This document shows, piece by piece, positions 1 to 12,989 of a stretch of DNA of 64,000 nt. The stretch's first letter is position 1, and each line of letters starts with the position of its first letter. The DNA lies in the NCBI GenBank assembly GCA_000469685.2, contig LS997564.1:18503615-18567614 (forward strand). The letters run 5' to 3'. Origin of the DNA: Haemonchus contortus. Lineage: Eukaryota > Nematoda > Chromadorea > Rhabditida > Trichostrongylidae. The notes beneath the pieces are model-generated. The model made no database searches and had not been told where the DNA came from. It saw nothing but the letters and a program-made list of their open reading frames with translations. The translations under genes were made by a program, and so were the position numbers.

Positions 1-487
1 GCATTTTTGCGACGATTCTCACTTCTTTCGATGAGCGCCTAGGGCTTTAGCCGAAGTGACTCAACGAAAGCACGAGGCGTAGGAGGAGAAGAAGGACACT
101 GCGTTCAAGCCAGAAAAGAACCATCTCATTCCGACTACATGCATTTCTTTCACCGTCTTTTTCATGCATGAAGATGATGTCTCTTTTTTTAAGTCCAATA
201 TGGGATGGCCACGATGACATCAAACCAAGGTCTCTTTATTAAGCCTCAGTACGTTGGTTACGTCAAAGGGAATATGAAAAAAAGGTGAATTACATTTGGG
301 ACCCACGAAGTGGGGTGACGAGTTTACCTTTGCTGATTTTAGAGGTTGTACCAGAAGGACATAAAGAACTGGCTGTATGGACAATTTTCACTACATAGTT
401 CATGGCGTATTGCATTCAAGAAACCCAGCTATTAGCTGTATTAAATTACTTCCACACCTGCAATCTTAATCAAGCTAAGTTTCATCG

Positions 488-1004
488 CAAGGCAGTGCCA
501 CCACAGTTCACGATAATTTTGGGGTACCCTTTTTTAGTCGAGAAGTGGAAGTATAGATTGGGAATAGTTCATTGGTAGTGAGAAAGCGAGAAAATTCGCC
601 GATTTTGAAAAAATAAGGCTCCTCAAAGGTAGTGAAAGCAGAGATTGGACGAGATCACCATGAAGGGAATAACACGGAAGGGGCATTCGGACGAGATTTC
701 AGTTAGTGCAAGCGCACAAAGAGCTGACTACATCAAGTCAGAACTGTACAAAACTGCCTTTCACTGCCGCTATGGGTCATGACAAGTTGTTTGAACTTCC
801 TACATTATCTTCCTTGCGATTGGTGCGGCCTCTACCATGCCAGTAGAACTCGTACGAGAGGATTCACGCGGTACAATCTTTGAGCCTTTATAACTCCTAT
901 CTAGGCCGTTTGCCGACATGAGCGCCAGATATGGTACAAGAAGGAGCCTCAAATTCATCCTTCGGGCAATTCCCAGAACCCATTTTTCGTGAACTGTGCC
1001 ATTA
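488..1004 (+). mobile_element. TTAA-type MITE, subfamily 1
   Basis: Left end CACAGTTCACGATAAT with GGGGTACCCTTTTTTAG behind it, as in the 47934 copy; right end CGTGAACTGTGCC then ATTAA. About 515 bp. The 76-codon minus-strand frame within it is repeat sequence. Confidence 0.72.
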
Positions 1005-1015
1005 AGAGGCGTACT

Positions 1016-1091
1016 TTGGGAGACGGACATTTGTATCGGTCGGAGTCAGCAGCTTGGGAGACGGACATTTGTATCGGTCGGAGTCAGCAGC
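1016..1091 (+). repeat. 38-bp tandem duplication
   Basis: Two identical 38-bp units (1016-1053, 1054-1091) beginning TTGGGAGACGGACATTTG. Perfect identity implies a recent event or an assembly artefact. Confidence 0.92.
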
Positions 1092-1099
1092 TTCTCTAC

Positions 1100-4000
1100 T
1101 TTTCTGCTCCTTTCACTGGCTCACTACAACCATTTTTTGACAAAATGATCGAAAATGTTTTAAAAGCCGGTGAATTGTGCTCTTTGCATAATCATCCACA
1201 ATGATAGGTGAGGTCAAGAGCATTCCTCAGAGCATAATGTGAATGAATAGCTTGCATGTGAGAAAATTCCGCATATAAATGGATATGAATTATAGAAGTC
1301 GGATTATAATAACTACTGACAAATGCTGCTCAAAGCCATTGAAATGGTCCTTTTCAGCTTTGTTATATGCCTATTTAACCAGTGGCCGCACCGAAGTGGT
1401 CAATGCCGACTGACAGTTGCACAACGTTCGGGGACTTTAACTTACTATCATCTATGCCCCTATCGGCACACCTTTCGTCGCCTGATCGTCCCGCCTTATC
1501 TTCATTACTGGTTGTGTTATCCTTCTATGGGTATTGAGTACTTACTAATTATAACTATCCTGAAGGGGGTAGGTAGCTGTACTTTGAACGGACGGAAAAA
1601 CAAGGGTTTAGTGCTGATTTTGCTGTCGCAGCGTCGGTAGTACTACCAGATTTGAATCGCATTTACGCTTTGGCATGTCAACCACTTCTTTCTCTCTCGG
1701 TCCTCAACGTTTCCCTACCTTCTGTTTCATGTCCATTTGGTACTTTCAGTATACCACTGGCTCGAAGGATGGTGATGAGCTCTACAAGATTTGTTTTTGG
1801 AGTATAAATTAGAGCAATTCCAACTACCCTTGCTTGACGGAGTCACTTCGGCCACTGCTCGGTCTCGTATTTTTGCTTTCTAATATTTTCAAGTGCAAAT
1901 GAAGGTGCAGTACGATAGAAAGGTCTATAATCAATCCCTTCAGAAACGTCGTGTTTTCAATCTCATTCAGAATATCGCAAATGTCTGGGAATATAGCTTA
2001 CGTGTAAGATTACCGGAGTAGGCTAGAACATGAAAGTTGAGTACCGAAGACTCTGTTTGAATGCACCCGCTTTGGGAGTAGTAATGGAGTCTTGGGCGAG
2101 ATCTGATCCTTTTTCGAGCAGTGTGGCGCAATCTCGCTGTTCCCTCCGAAAAGGCAAGGAAATGAGTAGAGTGGACATTGAGGAGGAGGAATGGGATGGG
2201 ATTACTTGGGAAATATTTTTGAATTATCACAATGTGGAGAAGTTGGAACCATATTCGTATCCCTCCTTCAAGATTATTAATCACAAATCTCTCGTTTAAG
2301 AAATGGCCACCTAAGGAATAAGAGGAGTCGTTTTAGGGGTTGTCGTTTTGTTGGCACGTTTACCTTTCCCTCCTCACCCTTCATTCCTCCTCTGACCGGA
2401 AGAAGGAGTTTTTATGAGCTCATTAAGACGAAATGGGAAGGGGCGTGTTAGGTGAGGGGAATTCGTCATCGCCTTGGTTAGCCCTGCTTCCACTTCAAAT
2501 CACTTTCAGTCAAATTGGAGTGAAATAATCATGTTACTGCAGTTTTTACTGCAAAGGTTTAGAGTGGAATCCCTTCATAACCCTTAGGTAACGTTGAATG
2601 GGAGCTCCCATGTGGAGTGGTTAGACCTTCGAAGTTGTTTCTGTTTTCGTTTCGAAATTAGCTGAGCGCGTGGCTCGGGTGTGTCGATATCGATCGGCCC
2701 AGTTGGTTTTCGCACTGCACCGCTTTTCTCCCACATCTCGTGGGTGGCCGATTTTGAACTGAGTTTCAGCCATAACTACGCTCATTTCCCTTGCAAACAT
2801 TGTCCGATCTTCCTATGAAGGTCTTCTTCCTCCAGAGATCATCTATTCATTTGTTTTATTATATTCACTCAAGCATGACCCAGTGCTAAGCAGCGATTCC
2901 TTTTTCCTTATCTTTTTCGTTGTTTTCCAATTTTCCTAATGTTATGCCATTTATTAGTTTGAGACCCTATCAGTTTTCATATTTTTCTTCTATCCCTTGG
3001 TTTTGCTTGTTGTGCTGGCCGATTTGTCGGGACTTAAGATCTTATCATTCATTATCATGAGATATCCTTCGCTTCAGGGGCTTGAGAAAGCAATATACTC
3101 TTCTTTCGCTTTTTTTCTTGGTCGAGGCCGGTCCCACCAAGTAAACAAGCAAGTAAACAAGTTATCTTGAAGGACTCCCTAAAGGATTGACTGTTGCGTG
3201 AAGCACCTGAGCATTTTCGAGTTGCCACAAACCTTTCCTAACCTTTCCGGCTTATAACAGGTTCATGGTGGTCATTACATTCGAATGTTCCAGAGATTTT
3301 GTCCGCTCGTCACGTGACATCCTTCCCACTATCTCCCAGATAATTCTCCTTGATTACTGTTTTTCCGGGATTTTTATTTGCTTAGGTCGATGTCCGTTTG
3401 TAGTTCCTTTCCAGGATCCTACCCACTTCTAAGAGTTTCGCTTGTCGGGCAACCTTTTACCTGGGATGGTTCAGAAGCTATTCCTATCTGAATAAGCTGA
3501 TGCTGACCATATAGGCGATACTAATGTAAACAAACAGTTTTTTGAGGTGGGAAATTATGGGTGTTTTTGTGAGATGAGCAGTAGGGTGGATTGATGATAG
3601 AAGATTCCATATGAACCCTTTTCCCTAACGGTGAAATCTTCTCCCACCGTTGTCTTATCTGACAATTACGGGATTGAAAAATGAATTCTGCCTCTTCATT
3701 AATTTGAAGCGAAAGAGAATTTTGCCACACGCGCGGCTGATCCTCTCATGTTTCTCCCTTTTCTAATTTCGTCCTCAATCTCCTTCTCAAAACGACCCTC
3801 CTTCTCTCTTACGCAACTTTTGGGAACACATTTCCTCCTCCTCCTTTCATTCTCCACTTTGAGCTTACCTCTGTTCGATGCTCATTTCTAGGGAGTTCTC
3901 AACTCCCTTGACAATTTATTTTTGTTTACACAACAGTTACTTGTTGTTTTTCGATTGCGATAAGTGGTGATGTGTGATGTGAACGTGACAGTTCTGAACG

Positions 4001-7000
4001 TGAAGATGCCGTCTTCCCGTTCATTTTGATGCCTTGAACTCATCTGGCGGACTTTTTGAGTCGTCAAGAATTTGATTCGAGTAGTCGTTATCTAGTTGCC
4101 CTTATCATTCTCTGCCGGAACCTTTCTGAAGGTCACATTGTCGCAGGTAATTCGTTGAATGTGTATTGGAACATTAACTAATCGCTTTGATCGGTTTTGT
4201 TATAGCTAGCTTGTGCACGTTCGTTGTGTAAAGGGGTGGACTTTCAGTTGAATCATTTTGACTAGCGGGGCTCATTGTGTATTGGTGTTATTTATTGTTC
4301 AGTCAACGAGATGCCCTTTCCCTTTGTGAAGGCCCAGGCTAATCGAACGCTCCTGGAATTCTCTAGATCCCCACGTTGTATTAGCTTTTGCTCTCTTTGT
4401 CCCAATATTATTACCTATATTTTCTCAAAAATGGCGTCGGGTCAAGTAAGTAGAGGTCGATCCCGACCTGAACCCTCCTCAAATCTTGTCTTTTAGAAGT
4501 GACCGGTGAAGGAGCCGGTATTTCGCCCCTTCCAGAACAAGCATGTCCCATGGTCTACTGGCAGTTACCCAGGCAGACCGAAGGTACCAGGTTCTCCATG
4601 AAAAGTGATACCTCTGGCTCGTTTATCGTCTTTGTCACTCAACTCATTGTAAGGGGCAAATAAGTAATTCGTATGTACTAGTAAGCGACTAGTACCTGTG
4701 TGGGAGTCAATTCCGTGGGCATGAGTATCTGCAAGTGGGAGTGGTCAATGCAAAATGCTTTTTCCTATTCTTGTCTCTTACTTTTTCTAGCATTCTCATT
4801 TTTGCTGCATTGATAAATGCCAAAGCATTAATCAGATGTGACAGCATTCATGTTTTCCTCTTTCAGCATGCAGTTAGGATTGAATTAGGCTGTTCTTAGG
4901 CTTTTTCGGAAATAAATACTAAGAAATTCGATAATAAGATGATCTCAGTTCCCGAATGTTCAAATTTTCGTGTTACATGAACTGACTCCGCTTTTTAGTT
5001 GAGCTTTTCCAGTTTTCAGTGAGTTCGATGCCTAGGAGGCTGACTAAACTCTTAACCCAACAAGGTCGAATACCGGGGTTAACGAGTTTCTCGAAAATTC
5101 TAATGAAAGCTGAAAATAATCGCAAAAAGTTCTTAGATGACTTTACAAGTATTCTGTCTACTTCCTTGTAGTGGAATAGGTCTACAGATCAATGTGGATA
5201 TAGGATGCATGGCGCACCTTTATGAAAATCGCTGACTTTTTTTCGACTTCAACTTTTTGATTTGACATCCCAGAGTTTGTTTTGTTTATAGATGCTTCGA
5301 AAGTCTTATTTATAACCGGATGAATGGGTAAAAACTGACCTCTTCTTACTGCTAGCAGGAAATAGAGGCGGGAGGCTGTTTTTTCTTCGAAATCCCTTTT
5401 TTGTAATAACCTAGAAAGGATTTTCGATCATTCCCTGGTTTCGATGCTCCGGAACCATTCCATTCATTAAACACTTTGTAAAGGTTGCGAACCATTAAGA
5501 AACCACCGAAACCAGTTCGTTCTATGTGGGCAAAGAAACGGATTGAAGTCATGCACGTGGTGTTAATCCTTGCCCACGTGCATGCTTTTTTGCAACGATG
5601 AAAAATCTATTCCGAATCGTCCTCTCCTCTCCTTTCCATCTCCTTTCCGATCTCTTATTTCTTCGGCAATGAACGGAGCAAATGCAGGAGGAGGAGCGAT
5701 GCTCTGGGACCGATTCTTGTTCGCTGAACACCCAGTTATACTGTAGTGTACCTTGATCCCAACTGGGTAACCCTTTGAAGTAATTGATGGGTTACCATTT
5801 ACTAGTCATCAAGAATCAAGCATGGGAACAACACAGCAGTGTGGGTCAATGATTTTCCTCATCTTTTATGAAGTCCACTGTTGCAGTCAGTAGCTTTCCC
5901 CGCTCAATGCTATCTGGCATTACAACGGCGTTGAGACCATATATCATCAAAACCTTCGCCTACGTTCGTCGCTAATGAAAACTGCTATGGTGTATAGCCA
6001 GCAGTCATCGGATTTTATCGGACAAGTCCATTATAAACCCACATTCCTCTCATTCCATGGCATTTTGGCTTTGGAAAATGGGATAAATCGCCGATAATCC
6101 TTTCATTGAACTAGCCAAAGGTCTTTTTTGGACCACTCCAATTTCGATTTGTTCGCAGTACGATAGCCAAATGGCACGCTAAGCGTTTTTTTCCTATTAG
6201 AATAAGAGAATTTCAAAATTGTACTGTGAAACTAGTTGGCCGAATGTCGTTCAGTGTAGTTTGATTTCAATGGACTCGTTTCTTCGTCTTTCCCCCAGTG
6301 AATGACATTGGGGGAGCACTTTGAGAATCGATTGAGTTTTTATGTTTCCTGCGCTGTCAGAGGCATTCGTCTTGCAGATGACTGCCCATTGGAGTTCATT
6401 GAACTCGATGCTCTCTGAAATCCCTATAAAACCCAGATTGCGGGGTGTTGAGATTGGGATTTTTGAAGGAAGGATTATGAGAGATTTATTTCAGCTTATT
6501 CTGATTGACGTGTACAGGCTCACTCATTTTGATTGTCGTTGATTCTTCATACGCCTCCTCACCCAAATCTCTCAAAGGAACCTTAAAGTGATCAAGCTTG
6601 AGTGTTTCTCTTTGGAATTTAGTCATTTAAATCGGCTCGCTTTCTCCTTATCTCTTCCTCTTTCACCAAGGTACCCCACTTTCACTTTCAGTGACTTGTC
6701 CGTAGATTAGGGCCATTAGGTGGCCCGTAGATTTCTGTGTATTTAGTAACCATTTACCTCTACCAGTAATTTCACTACCAAGCTTTCACAAAAGTCATTT
6801 TTCCGTGAATATAACCTTCTAGGAGAATTCGTTTTCTCCATCTGTGTGTTCACCAGTCGCCAGAAAAGACGTATGTTCGCACTGAATGATTTGAATGTTC
6901 TCTTATTATACGAGTGTTGAATCAGAATGATTGAGATGCCATGCTTTCCATGAGGGCCAGGAATAAATTTACTTCTTTGCCTGAACTTTCCCGTCTCTTT

Positions 7001-7490
7001 CTCCCTGGGCGCCTTTGTAGTGACCAGATTGATCCCGGTAAGCCTCTCACAACTTGATGGCAGAATGAAGTCCATTACGTCAACCTGCCCAGCCTCTGGT
7101 TATCGCAGTACCAGTCGGTTCTTTTGATCGGTGTCATCATGCTTTGACGTTCCTTCTTGCCGGCTGTGTTTATGCCTTTTCAAGTGATCCATATTTCTTC
7201 TAAGCTATTTTTTTTTGTTTTTCTTCTTAGCAACATCTTTCACTGTTTTTCAAGCCATCACTCTTTTGAGCTCATCCGCTGAGCTGGTGTTAAACAACCA
7301 GGGAGGTTCATTTGCTGAGTGTTCAAAGAGGCTTTAGAGAAAAGCAATCAAAAGAGATTGATTTATGCTCCACACTAAGGCATCAACTGTTTGGCTCATG
7401 GGATTGTAGTTTTCGCTTGGTCTCCCTTATCGAAAGGGAGGATATCTTTCCTGGAATAGAGAGAAGAACCTTGCTCAGTTAATTTTTCTA
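1100..7490. other. Intergenic, no gene recognised
   Basis: Open frames are short and lack splice-linked partners. The plus strand is pyrimidine-rich around 2.3-4.2 kb. ATGGCGTCGGGTCAA followed by GTAAGT at 4431 could be a tiny first exon, but the next acceptors give only a short tail. Confidence 0.6.
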
Positions 7491-7498
7491 GCAGTTTT

Positions 7499-7765
7499 TG
7501 GCAATGGGCGGAGGTAGTGCAGTGGCAAGTAGTGCAATATCACACAAACATGGTCCGAGTACGATTCCAGATGGACATCCGTGCTGGCGAACAGCACGCT
7601 CTCTTGGAAGGATACAAGCACTGGCCCGTGCACCGGTTGGCCAGCGCAATCCCTTGTGCAGGCCCCGTACACATCTAAACACTACGATTTTGAATGAAAG
7701 TTGAGCTCATCCCAGAAATTGGAATCGATCAGCGTCAGAGGCTATCCTCATTGTTATCCTTAGCT
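7499..7765 (+). mobile_element. tRNA-derived SINE, old copy
   Basis: Contains GGAGGTAGTGCAGTGGCAAG, a ruined B box, CTTGGAAGGATACAAGCACT and ACTACGATTTTGAATGAAAG in family order. Open frames on both strands here come from the repeat. Confidence 0.7.
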
Positions 7766-7769
7766 TTGA

Positions 7770-10700
7770 CATGGATCAAAGTAAAGGCCGAGGACGAGAG
7801 AGACTGTTTTATCCTTTTGACAGTTACTAATCAAGTTTTCAGCTGCTAGATGAGCTTTCCCAGTGCCCAACAGTGATATCACCAAAAAACATTTTGTGTC
7901 TATGAGGAAGAAAAATGAGGGAACGTAATCAGAACGGACGAGATGTTCCTCATCCTCAACGATGATTCTTATCCGCCTACTAAAAGCCTTTCACAGTGAA
8001 ATTTCCCTGTATCCTACGCGCAGAATGTTGGTTGTATGTCCACATAAGCTTGGTTGAAGTTTGCCGATAGTCTTGTCCATTGCTCTACCATTTCCTCCGT
8101 CTCCATTTTTCTTATTTTCGGGGATACCAAGTGGCTGAACATGTACACATACCTCCTCAGTATCTTTCTGCACCAGTGTGAAGTCAAAATGAGACGCGTG
8201 CCATTTTTTTCCAGCGAAAGCTGTTAGGATTAATCAAGAAAATGCACTGAAAACCTTCTCGAATCCCGCTTTCATTAGAGTAAGCCGTTCCTTTATAATG
8301 GTTTCCCGACGTTAATTTCTTGCTCTCAATCAACGTAGAATGAGGACCTACTGTCCTACATAGGTGTCCATCCATTGCTATTCTCTTTTTATATATTTTT
8401 TCATTGCCGGTTTGAAGTGCTCTTGCTGATTATTTCTTTCTATTTCTTTGCTATGTTTTTGGCCAGTAGCTGTTTCCGGTTTAATTGATTCTCAGCTCCT
8501 CGCATACCACTGACAAGGATGTGTACAGTTGTGATGGGAAAGTTTTCCTACTTAATGCAAGGCCATCCTTCTATTTTCGACCCTCTACGAGTAATTCGGC
8601 GAAGGACACATCAACATAGTACTACGTTCTCTTCTCCATCTCCTCAAAACTCCTCCCAGCAAATATTAGTTTGTGTGGAAAGTATCTGCAAGATATCTCC
8701 CGGGACTCTCTGGAAGTTTCCATAGAAACACTATATGCAGAGAGACACTACCCACTTGCATGAGCATATCGGGATATCGCAGTTGACGGGTGACCAGATC
8801 GAGGTTCATCTTCGACCATTTTGTTCCAGACTGGGAAGCATTGGAACGAGGGTGCACGAAAGCGTGCGCAAGTAGCCTCAAGGTCAATTACTGCCAGCAG
8901 AATGCCCGGGATAGGAACTCGTGAACCCGAGATTCGAGCTCGTGAACGAGTATACATTTAGCACCCAGTCTATGTATGGGCAAATAAGATGGAGGTGAAC
9001 GGTATCTTGTCTGTACATGCCCGAGTAGTGTCCTTAGCTGGGAACTCCAGGAAAGCCCCTAGAAAATTTCGGGAGGAATGTGGACTAACGCCGAATCTTG
9101 GGTAGGTACTTTCGTCAACCTAGTACCTCATTATTCTGGCTGGTACTTGTTCTGCTCCAATTTTTGAGTAAACTCCGAACTGTTTTGGGTTCCTTCACAT
9201 ATAGGAGCTACTTCAGTGCGGTTTGTGGTGAAGCTACGGGGGCTTCTTTGATTTTTTTCGCTTTGTAAGGATTATCAGGTGGCGTTCTGTGATGCCGCTA
9301 ACACACGCATGGCTCTGCCGTTCATAGCCCGGTGGATACCCTCCCGCGCCATCGAAGCCTTCAGTCTCTGTGACGTTGGTTGATTAAGGACAAACTCATT
9401 CAGGGGAATGGAACCAGCAAATTGTAGATAGGCTGGACCCAGAAGTTTTTATAGACAAGTGCCTCATTCAAATACTATCACGACGTTCCACGTAAGTTTA
9501 ATGCGTGGCGCAAACTGGAACAAAGTTTCTTGACGTTGAAAGCGTTATGTGCACCCGTTTCTTTGCATCGTTGCAATGCAAAAAAAGTGTTCCACCAGCA
9601 GATTATCACGTACGCAGTTGCGTTCGCAGTCGGAGTGGGGAGCCAGTCACATGAGCTGCCAAGTGGGTGCGGTCTCACAAAGAGTACTGCGAAGCACGAG
9701 ATTCCGTGGGTGTCCCGTGGTTTTTGTTTTGTGACTGTTCGAATGATGCATCTACAAATCATCGGTTTTGCTCTGAAAATGAGCCTTTTTTTACCCACGT
9801 GGCGATGCCTATAAAGAAATGTCACCGATAACTGATGTTTGATGACAAACCGATTCGCTGAGTGGCTAAACAGCCAACTCCAACTTCATGACTTCTCACC
9901 ATAAGATGATCGTTTCGGTCCCTTTGATCACGTTGGTATTTCGAGGCAGAAGGAGATGAATCGGCTGTTGTCTGATCGATCCTCTCGCTTCTTCTCCGTT
10001 TGCTTGCTGGCGTTCAGATCGGGGAGGAATTATCAGGACGAAAAACCATAAAACGTCTAATTGAAACGTTAATGAGTAGTTAACTGGATGCCATCGTTTT
10101 CATTCATTTTGTCCCACATTATGCACCTCCAGGATCAAGAATACAAGAATTAGTGTCGCAGTATCTAGCTCCGGTATCGGAAGCTGTCGTTTCTCATAAG
10201 TATTCCACTAGCATCCGTCCGTCGCGTCTTGGGTCAGGACGGAAGTAGTTGGCTACTTGTTACCAAGATTTCGATCCCTTCTAGACGAGCCTGATATCAA
10301 TTTATCGGCTGTAGGGTGGCAGCAGACTTGATTTCCTTAAGGGAATTGTCCTGGATTTGATCTTTGTGGGTGATAGTGTGGCCAGTCTTCTGTGAGCCAC
10401 TCCCACCTTCCCCCCCCCCCCCCCTCCTCAAGTATGGTGAAATGGAAGAAAATACTTGTCAGGGCTATCTTCACGAACATCCATGGGCTTTGGGACAATT
10501 TGAAAGCCTCGGCCTTACAGTATCCGGGTGACTTGTCGTAAATATGAAGATTGACGTAGTAGTGGTAGGTGGGTGTATAACTGTTGTCCCATTTGAATCC
10601 TACTCCTTTTTTTTCCTTTCCGGAATCGTAATAACATTCATTCCTACGCAAGTGCATGTGTCCTCATCTGTGTCGTAATAAGTTTTTCCAAACCCTCATT

Positions 10701-11375
10701 TCAAAATAACGTTCTGTTGTGAATTTCATATTTCCAGTTCTGTTTGTATATCATATGCTGTTGAGCGTTCCCGGCTAATTATTCATCTCCTACGTGTACG
10801 AGGGGTGATAATTGTAGTTTGAATGCGTTGCTGGGCGACCCCGTGTGTGAGTGTGGCATTAACCATACCAATCACAAGCATCACTACTGCAGCCGTTATC
10901 CCATGGGCTACTTCGTTCATGGCCTTTGTATCTGTGCTTACGATGTGACATGGCTATTTTGGGTACAAATTCTTAGAACTTAGCAACTCATTTCAATGCC
11001 TACTGCAGAGTGAGGTAAAGGGGAAATGAATGATTTTGTGATCGAACAGTCCACCTCTTTGAGATGTACCCGTGTCTCCGACGCCCACTTCGAATCGTAG
11101 TGACGTTGGAATGCGTACGGGGCCTTTACAGTTACTCACTAACAGTCTGTCAGTCAAGGCAGCGCGTTTGTGTTCCCAGACGAATCTTTTGTGCCAGGGG
11201 TGGGGACAGCTGGATTGACTGACTATGATTGACTTCAGTATCATACATATAAGTGTAAGTAGTGCCTTTAGCGCTCTCCCTACACACATGAGGTTGGCGA
11301 GCACCCCCGTAGCACGCTGTGCGGTGAACGAGATTGAAGGTATCGTCAAGATACTTATATTCACTACACATTTTC
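7770..11375. other. Intergenic, no gene recognised
   Basis: Overlapping frames on both strands at 9478-9825 and 8666-8957 have no recognisable domain and no consistent splice sites. Confidence 0.55.
10410..10424 (+). repeat. Poly-C tract (15)
   Basis: Run of 15 C. A similar run is 2 kb away. The G-rich complement could form a quadruplex. Confidence 0.95.
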
Positions 11376-11379
11376 CTCT

Positions 11380-12190
11380 CCAATATGAATATCACTCGAA
11401 AACGTTCCAAAACTAAATTCTCAAACAAGTAATTCGTACAGGATGGAGTTTACGTATTTCCCTTCCTTCTTGCAAACCTAGTATGCATGTTTCCTTTCCA
11501 CTTATTGTTTCTATACATTGATAGCTATTCCTAGTTGTAGACTCTCTGTAGGCGTACTACAAGACTTCAGCCAGCATCAGCTTATCGGCCAAAGTTGTGC
11601 AGCTTGAAGTGGCATTCGAGATAGATAGTTCCAGTTCATGTCTGTGCAGATTTTTGTGTCCCAATACATGCCCACGCAGATCTTACGGCTAGTTTATAGG
11701 CTTATCCCTTCTAAACCTTACAGAAGGGCAACCTGACATTTGCTATTTTAGTAACAGTCTGATACTTATCGTTTGCTAAAATGTGAAAGGGTGGAGGTGG
11801 TGTAGTGGCAAGTGGCGCACTATTTCACATGCACGGTCAGGGGTTCGAATCCCGGATCGATGCCCGCCTTGGCTAACCAAGCCTTCCATCCCTCCGGTGT
11901 CGGTGAATTGGTACCAGACTCGTCTGGGAGGTTAAAAGCACTGACTTGTACATCGGCTGGCCACCGCAAGTCATTGTATAGGCCACATACGCACTCATCA
12001 CTCCACTACGATTCTGAATGGAAGTCGAGTGCGGGGGCGCATCCCTCAGACGGGATTGATCAACGCCAAAAACTTTATCCTTTATCCTCAAAATATGAAA
12101 GCTTATCAATCATGTGTTGGTGAGCCAGTCTAAGAATAACCATATAGAGAGTAGAACACTTACAAAGAATTATTCGAAAGTCTCTTCGTG
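11380..12190 (+). repeat. Segmental tandem duplication, upstream unit (contains SINE)
   Basis: Shares ordered blocks with 12425-12985: GACTCTCTGTAGGCGTACTA, AGTTGTGCAGCTTGAAGTGG, and, after the SINE, GAAAGCTTATCAATCAT and GAGAGTAGAACACTTACAAA. Confidence 0.8.
11790..12089 (+). mobile_element. tRNA-derived SINE, full-length copy
   Basis: This is the best complete copy (300 bp). The head has an A-box-like TGGTGTAGTGG and an exact B-box GGTTCGAATCC. The body includes GAATTGGTACCAGACTCGTC and CTGACTTGTACATCGGC. The tail is TTTATCCTTTATCCTC. Target duplications flank it: AAAATGTGAAAG (11778-11789) and AAAATATGAAAG (12090-12101). The promoter boxes imply pol III transcription; the tail and duplications imply LINE-driven retroposition. 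Confidence 0.88.
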
Positions 12191-12370
12191 TGTCTGGCGA
12201 TTGCAATGAAATACTGGGCAACTGGATATTTGAGCGATTGTGGTTTCAAAGGAATTTGTTACTCTGGAGAGATGAGAGGCTCGGTCGAACGAAAAGGGGA
12301 CCAATTCGGAACTGATCCTTGCATTACACAAATGAAGATGGTGGCTTTGCCCATCCCCACACCACATCCT

Positions 12371-12386
12371 CCCCCCCCCCCCCCCC
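12371..12386 (+). repeat. Poly-C tract (16)
   Basis: Run of 16 C between the two units of the segmental duplication. Confidence 0.95.
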
Positions 12387-12424
12387 TGCCCTCCGCCCTC
12401 CCTATTTCCTTGTGCTAAAGTGAC

Positions 12425-12985
12425 ACGCTGTGCGTTTTTAGGTTTTACAGCATAATATTCATGCTTCCAAAACAAATTTTCAAGCGTGTAATTCTAGGAT
12501 TGGAATTTACCTTGTCCCCTTCCTGAAGCAGCTATGGTTTGCATATCTCGTTTTTAAGTATTGTTATTGTGCATTGATTGCTATTACTGGTTGTAGGCTC
12601 TCTGTAAGCTTACTACAAGACGGTAACCAGCATAAGGCTATGGGCCAGAGTTGTGCAGCTTGAAGTGGCATTCGAAATAGTCAGTTCCAGTTCATGTCTG
12701 GGCAGATTTTTGTGTTCCAGTTCGTGTCCACGCAAATTTCTCTGTTATAATTCATGCCCACGCAGATTTTCCTGCTATTTCATAGAGCTTCAAAGCCTCT
12801 CATAGCATTTTCTCCTACCTGCTTATTCCTGATAGGCTTTTCAAAAGGGCATTCTAGCATTTACTGTTGGGCTGAATATAGAAGCTTCTTAATCATATAT
12901 AAATCAGCCAGACTGTAAGAAAACACACAGGGAGTAGAATAGATATAAAGACATGTCCGGAAGTCTCTCAATGGCTTTTCCATTT
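12425..12985 (+). repeat. Segmental tandem duplication, downstream unit (no SINE)
   Basis: Homologous to 11380-12190 without the SINE. The empty site reads AATATAGAAGCTTCTTAATC (about 12874-12893). Many substitutions separate the units. Confidence 0.8.
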
Positions 12986-12989
12986 CTCC

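Noticed and set aside
4431..4451. ATGGCGTCGGGTCAA followed by GTAAGT as a first exon
   Set aside because: Good start and donor, but downstream acceptors (for example 4867) lead to a stop within 11 codons; no gene could be assembled.
11812..12123. Frames on both strands at the SINE
   Set aside because: The same frames recur at other SINE copies (for example 49991-50248) because the DNA is repeated, not because a protein is conserved.
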